From positions 1-64,000 of the forward strand of contig DXCM01000042.1 of the NCBI GenBank assembly GCA_019116025.1: a DNA stretch of 64,000 nt, in the 5' to 3' direction. Positions 60,022 through 64,000 of this stretch are shown piece by piece (within the stretch, counting starts at the first letter, position 1; each line of letters starts with the position of its first letter). This DNA is from Candidatus Companilactobacillus pullicola. Its GTDB lineage: Bacteria > Bacillota > Bacilli > Lactobacillales > Lactobacillaceae. The notes below the pieces were generated by a model that did no database searches, had not been told where the DNA came from, and was given only the letters and a program-made list of their open reading frames with translations. Both the position numbers and the translations under genes were made by a program.

Positions 60022-61288
60022 TTATGGGATTTTTTGGCTAATTGCTATATTCTTAGTACCGTTGCCATTTCTGCAAACTTTATCAAATGGATTACCGATA
60101 ATTTATCAAAGCGAATTTAGAGCTATCTACTATGGAATAATTGCCTATACTTGGATGTTATTTGCCATTTATCTGAGTACAAAGCCTAAGTGGTTGGATC
60201 GATTAGTCGGTTTACCAGAAATGTATATGGTTCACGGAATGTTGAGTATCGCAGCCATTGTTTTAGCTTACTTGCATAAAAGCGGCACCGTATCAACAGG
60301 CTGGATCAAAACGACAGGTGATTGGGCTTTTGACCTGTTTTTAGGCTTGATGATCTATTCGCTGATCTTTATGGCAGGCTGGTTAACAAATCGAGTTCCC
60401 CTTCTAAAAAAGATAAAAAGAAGTTTGGAAAAATTTTTTAAACACGAATTGTCAATTTGGATTCATCGTCTAAATATTGTGGCTGTAGTATTGGTTTTTA
60501 TCCACGTACAATTGATTAGTTACGTGACTGCTATTAAGCCATTTATCTATCTATTCGATGCAGTCAGTGCGTTAGTTTTAGGACTTTACTTGTTCAGTAA
60601 ATTTGTTAAACCATTAACTTATGAGCAAGGGATGTTAATCTCCAATCGAACCGTAGCTGATAACGTACAAGAATTGACCATCAGATTGCCACGAAGTTCG
60701 CATATTAAACTTTTAGCCGGAGACTATGTATTTATGGCATTTCCAGATTCTTCTGGACTAAAAGAGATGCATCCATTTTCAATTGCTAATACGCCAGATG
60801 AAAATAGAGAAATCGTGCTATTGATCCGTGGCGATGGTGACTTTACTAGAAAGTTAGCCGATGTACCTCTAGAGTCACGAGTGAATATTGATGGAGGATA
60901 TGGCCGTTATCAAGCCTTTTTAAATGACCAACCTTCAGACGTAAACATTGTTATCCTAGCCGGAGGTATCGGTGTAACGCCGTTATTGTCGACAATAGCC
61001 GATAACTTGAATCGAAATATGACCATTTTCTATACAGCGCATCGTCAAGATGATTTGTTGTATTTGGATAAATTTGATCAATGGCAGCAACGAGATAATA
61101 TCAATGGAACCATTCAAGTTGGCAGATTTAATGATGATCAAGTCTTGAATAATTTGCCGAAAGATTGGACCAAAAATACAGTATTTTTGATAGGCGGGCC
61201 TAGTTCAATGATGCACCACTGGAATCGTTTCTTGAAAAAGCACGGTGCCGGTAACGGTCAAATCTATTTTGAAGAATTTAGTTGGTAA
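59999..61288 (+). CDS. Ferric-reductase-like membrane flavocytochrome
   Basis: 429 residues. Six membrane helices occupy the first 200. Two helices carry His pairs spaced 14 and 13 residues apart (VHGMLSIAAIVLAYLHK and IHRLNIVAVVLVFIHVQ), expected to bind two b hemes. The rest is a ferredoxin reductase-type module: FAD site HPFSIANTP and NAD(P) site LAGGIGVTPLLS, then LIGGPSSMMHHW. Electrons would go from NAD(P)H through FAD and hemes to an acceptor outside, probably the flavinylated protein encoded two genes upstream. It overlaps apbE; a strong terminator follows. Confidence 0.85.
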   Translation: MLKRHRYSYGIFWLIAIFLVPLPFLQTLSNGLPIIYQSEFRAIYYGIIAYTWMLFAIYLSTKPKWLDRLVGLPEMYMVHGMLSIAAIVLAYLHKSGTVSTGWIKTTGDWAFDLFLGLMIYSLIFMAGWLTNRVPLLKKIKRSLEKFFKHELSIWIHRLNIVAVVLVFIHVQLISYVTAIKPFIYLFDAVSALVLGLYLFSKFVKPLTYEQGMLISNRTVADNVQELTIRLPRSSHIKLLAGDYVFMAFPDSSGLKEMHPFSIANTPDENREIVLLIRGDGDFTRKLADVPLESRVNIDGGYGRYQAFLNDQPSDVNIVILAGGIGVTPLLSTIADNLNRNMTIFYTAHRQDDLLYLDKFDQWQQRDNINGTIQVGRFNDDQVLNNLPKDWTKNTVFLIGGPSSMMHHWNRFLKKHGAGNGQIYFEEFSW

Positions 61289-61300
61289 AAAATAAACGAA

Positions 61301-61347
61301 AAAAGAAGCCAGAGAATCCAAGCAAGATTCTCTGGCTTTTTCTTTGT
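61301..61347 (+). terminator. Intrinsic terminator
   Basis: AAAAGAAGCCAGAGAATC and GATTCTCTGGCTTTTTC form a strong hairpin ending the flavinylation operon. Confidence 0.9.
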
Positions 61348-61454
61348 TTAAGGCGATTTTTGACTCTCACTCGTTCTTGTTGTTTTGATTGGAAAAAATT
61401 ACAACAAGTTCAATTTTGTACACTGATTCCAAAATTGTAAGACAAAAGACGAAA

Positions 61455-61468
61455 TGAAAGCGCGTTCC
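61455..61468 (+). promoter_or_regulatory. cre site upstream of the PRD regulator
   Basis: TGAAAGCGCGTTCC matches the cre consensus in its TGAAAGCG half and keeps a weak second half, 50 bp before the regulator's start codon. Repression by CcpA is likely. Confidence 0.6.
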
Positions 61469-61518
61469 AATTTGCTATTTTCTGGTCTAATCTATAAGCG
61501 TGGAGCGGAGGTGAAACA

Positions 61519-63546
61519 TTGGATGACAGGGAAACAGTTGTTTTAAAGCAAATAATTCATTTTCAAGTCAATAAGAGTTTTGAATTGGAACGTAAATTAA
61601 ATTTAACACCTAGACAACTTTCTTATTCGTTGAAAAAAATAAATATTGAGTTAGACAGAAATAATTTGGCTTCGATTACCAGATCTAATGCAGGACAGTT
61701 TTTTATTCCTAATGAATCGAAAAGCTTTTTAGAAAAACAGATACAAAGTATTCCTGATACCAACAGATATTTTAATGAAAATCAACGAATGTATTTAACC
61801 ATCTTGTACCTTCTCACAAGTGGGGAAATCGTATCGCTTGTTCATATATATGAGTTCTTAAATGTAAGTAAGACCACAGCTACTTCAGATTTAAAGAACG
61901 TTAAAAAGTATCTAAAAAAATACAGTTTAAAATTAATTTACTCAAGAAAAGATGGTTATAGAATAACCGGATCAGAATTAAAAGTTAAGCAAATTATAAA
62001 TGAATTGGTTGCAACAATTTTACATTTTGAAGACGGAATGGAATTGATCGTAGAAATATCTAATATTTCGGTAGGCTCAATAATTCATTACACACATAAA
62101 ATTGAACAGTATTTAAATATTACTTATTCAGATCAATCGTTTAATCAATTAGTTTATTCTCTGATGATTTTAATAGCTAGAAATCGTTCATGTCAGGTGT
62201 CAAAGGAACCATATTTCAAAGCAGATATTCGTGATACCAGTGAGTATGACTTTATTTCTAATGTAATTCCGGAGAAGTGGATCGCTAATAAGGATGATTA
62301 TAAGTGGATTTTGTTGTTATTTATTTCAGCAAATACCGTTGAGGGACAGATTCAATATCAAAATTCTGATCTATTGGAAATAGTCCATGAAATGGTACAG
62401 CAGTTTGAGTCTTTGACATATGTGGAAATAAAAAATAAACCTGATTTTGAGAAAAGATTAGTGGCACATATTCAACCTATGATTTTGAGAATTAGGTATG
62501 GATTGCACCTAAAGGATTCTGGAATCAAATCAGCAGTAAAGAATGTTAAAAATCATCAAATGTTCGTTGATACAGTGAGTCAAATAGTAAAGCCTTTGGA
62601 AAAAGAATTAAAATCTAGCTTACCTAAAGATGAAATTGAGCTGATATCATTCTACTTTGGTTCTGAACTTGAGAATTGGAAACCAGAGGAGAAGAAAAGA
62701 GCAGCAGTTGTTTGTAGCAACGGGGTAATCGTATCTAGATTGATGTTTAAGAAGTTAAGAGAGATGTTTCCTGAAATCAGTTTTGTCTCAGCTTCCTCTG
62801 TTAGAGAATTTCAAAAGTTTAAGAATGATTTTGACATAGTTTTTACGACCGTACATTTAGAAACAGATTCTAGACAGTATATTATTCATCCAATTATGAC
62901 TACAGATGAGTCATTGAATTTAAGATATCGCGTACTTAGAGATATTGGCTTTGGAAATTCCGAAGAAATGTTAGATGGAATAATGAATATTATTAGTCGC
63001 CATGGACAAATAGATGATGAGATTCAATTACGGAAAGAGATACAGTTATTTCTTTTAAGAGGTCAGGATGATGGAGTTAAAGAAAAAGAATATTTACCTG
63101 ATTTATTAAGTTATATAAAGCCAGAATTTATTAGTTTCACTGATCAAACTCTTTCATGGACGGAAGCTCTGGAATTGGCAACGAGGCCACTTATGAAAAA
63201 GGGAATCGTAACTGATAAGTTTTTGAAACAAATCATCAAAGAGAGTTCATCAATGAGTAACTACAGTTATTTTGGAAAGAATATGGCCATTCCACATACC
63301 ACTCCGGACATGGGAGTTAGTGGAAATGGATTTGGTTTTTTGATTAGTAAAAAGTCAATAAAATTTCCAAACAATGATGATGTTCATATTATTGTTCCAC
63401 TGGCTGTAGGAGATACAACAAGTCATTTCAAAGCTGTAGAACAATTAGCCAATATTGCAGCTAATTCAAAGGCAATGAAGTCATTAATCAATGCAGATTC
63501 TAAAAATAAAGTAATTAATGAAATAAAAAGAAGAATTAAGGAGTGA
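61519..63546 (+). CDS. PRD-containing transcription activator with EIIA domain (MtlR/LicR-like)
   Basis: 675 residues. Order: N-terminal HTH domains (LNLTPRQLSYSLKKINIELDR and YEFLNVSKTTATSDLKNVKKYL), two PRDs with regulatory histidines, an EIIB-like domain (RAAVVCSNGVIVSRLMFKKL, with the Cys in VCSNG), and a C-terminal EIIA domain with the His in NMAIPHTTPD near residue 592. It reads PTS phosphorylation state and controls a sugar operon. TTG start with GGAGG 7 nt upstream. The aldolase gene follows after 7 nt, so the operon continues beyond the window. Confidence 0.87.
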   Translation: MDDRETVVLKQIIHFQVNKSFELERKLNLTPRQLSYSLKKINIELDRNNLASITRSNAGQFFIPNESKSFLEKQIQSIPDTNRYFNENQRMYLTILYLLTSGEIVSLVHIYEFLNVSKTTATSDLKNVKKYLKKYSLKLIYSRKDGYRITGSELKVKQIINELVATILHFEDGMELIVEISNISVGSIIHYTHKIEQYLNITYSDQSFNQLVYSLMILIARNRSCQVSKEPYFKADIRDTSEYDFISNVIPEKWIANKDDYKWILLLFISANTVEGQIQYQNSDLLEIVHEMVQQFESLTYVEIKNKPDFEKRLVAHIQPMILRIRYGLHLKDSGIKSAVKNVKNHQMFVDTVSQIVKPLEKELKSSLPKDEIELISFYFGSELENWKPEEKKRAAVVCSNGVIVSRLMFKKLREMFPEISFVSASSVREFQKFKNDFDIVFTTVHLETDSRQYIIHPIMTTDESLNLRYRVLRDIGFGNSEEMLDGIMNIISRHGQIDDEIQLRKEIQLFLLRGQDDGVKEKEYLPDLLSYIKPEFISFTDQTLSWTEALELATRPLMKKGIVTDKFLKQIIKESSSMSNYSYFGKNMAIPHTTPDMGVSGNGFGFLISKKSIKFPNNDDVHIIVPLAVGDTTSHFKAVEQLANIAANSKAMKSLINADSKNKVINEIKRRIKE

Positions 63547-63553
63547 TTTATTT

Positions 63554-64000
63554 ATGGATTTAAAGAATTATCCTAAATTTACAATCATTATGCGTGGTTA
63601 TACTCAAGATCAAGCCATGACAATCATGGAAGCGATGGATGGTTTTGAAAATGATTTTGGTATAGAAGTGACAATGAATACTGAACATTGTCTTGACATC
63701 ATTAGAGATGGATATCGTAAGTTTGGTAATAAATATCAGATTGGTGCCGGTACGGTTATGGACTTGGAAGATACCAAGAAAGCTATTGAAGCCGGTGCAA
63801 AATTTCTTTTAGGACCTCAAGCATTTACTAAAGAAATGATTGATTATGCACATGATCATGGAGTAGTGACAGTTCCTGCTGCAATGACTCCTACAGAAGT
63901 GACAGAGCTATTTGATAAGGGAGCAGATATTGTAAAGATTTTCCCTGCTTCGACAGTAAGACCAGATTATTTCAAGGCTATTCAAGCACCATTAGGTAAA
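63554..64000 (+). CDS. KDPG/KHG aldolase-like protein (partial)
   Basis: First 149 codons; the 3' end is outside the window. Class I aldolase barrel of the Eda type: GIEVTMNTEHCLDII, YQIGAGTVMDLEDTKKAIEAGA, FLLGPQAFTKEM, VPAAMTPTEVTELFDKGADIVKIFPAS with the Schiff-base lysine K128. It splits 2-keto-3-deoxy-6-phosphogluconate or a related keto acid. The ACAATC IMRG N-terminus differs a little from typical Eda (which has an arginine-glutamate region), so the exact substrate is uncertain. AAGGAGTGA lies before the ATG. Confidence 0.8.
   Translation, partial: MDLKNYPKFTIIMRGYTQDQAMTIMEAMDGFENDFGIEVTMNTEHCLDIIRDGYRKFGNKYQIGAGTVMDLEDTKKAIEAGAKFLLGPQAFTKEMIDYAHDHGVVTVPAAMTPTEVTELFDKGADIVKIFPASTVRPDYFKAIQAPLGK

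Overview
The window is an AT-rich, low-GC Gram-positive chromosome segment with strong Shine-Dalgarno sites, cre and T-box regulation, a six-gene WalRK-HtrA block followed by rlmH, a D-lactate dehydrogenase-type gene, SLAP-like and WxL-like surface proteins and several PTS systems. This set fits the Lactobacillaceae. A Companilactobacillus-like species is my best guess, but that is inference from gene content and not from any alignment.

Layout. 1-5.4 kb: a treR-like repressor (cut by the window edge), a GH63/GH37-like glycosidase and a divergent trehalose-type PTS IIBCA, then an M20 deacylase. 5.6-10 kb: a pentapeptide-repeat protein and the anaerobic ribonucleotide reductase pair nrdD-nrdG. 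10.5-13.3 kb: a copper operon (two cupredoxin-like proteins and a CPx ATPase) behind two cop boxes. 13.3-21.3 kb: an OYE-type flavin reductase with a divergent HxlR regulator, GtrA, an LLM monooxygenase with an NAD-binding partner, a Na+/H+ antiporter and 5-formyl-THF cyclo-ligase. 21.3-24.6 kb: a minus-strand operon with a pseudo-ABC/LytTR regulator, an ABC ATPase, a permease and a frameshifted membrane protein. 25.3-33.8 kb: tRNA-Lys, walR, walK, walH, walI, walJ, htrA, a DnaA-box cluster and rlmH. 34.4-46.1 kb: a SLAP-repeat protein, nucleoside hydrolase with MarR, a PTS IIC with a TIM-barrel-like partner, two DHA2 MFS pumps, a 44-aa protein and a diguanylate cyclase. 46.2-54.7 kb: YxeA, a 22-aa peptide gene, a Met T-box with a MetE-like synthase, a large lectin/WxL surface protein, D-2-hydroxyacid dehydrogenase, an EamA transporter and GreA. 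54.8-64 kb: dipeptidase, NCS2 permease, a flavinylation/ferric-reductase-like cluster (two ApbE proteins, an FMN-binding protein and a heme/FAD/NAD membrane reductase), and a PRD regulator followed by a KDPG-aldolase-like gene cut by the window end.

The most unusual feature is not protein-coding. A family of about 170-bp repeats (nine copies here) occurs mostly as head-to-head inverted pairs about 200-240 bp apart. Every copy can be drawn as the same multibranched RNA fold, and most helices show compensatory base changes between copies. Several copies lie between a stop codon and the intrinsic terminator, so they would form structured 3' UTRs. A second, unrelated family of structured repeats (three copies) lies between walR and walK and upstream of greA. 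Other leads are a CcpA-controlled 22-aa amphipathic peptide, a diverged ApbE paralogue sharing a promoter motif with the flavinylation operon, a DnaA-box cluster between htrA and rlmH, and two genes whose best ribosome binding site points to an AUC or AUA start codon.

All calls come from reading the sequence and from family knowledge. No searches, folding programs or alignments were run.
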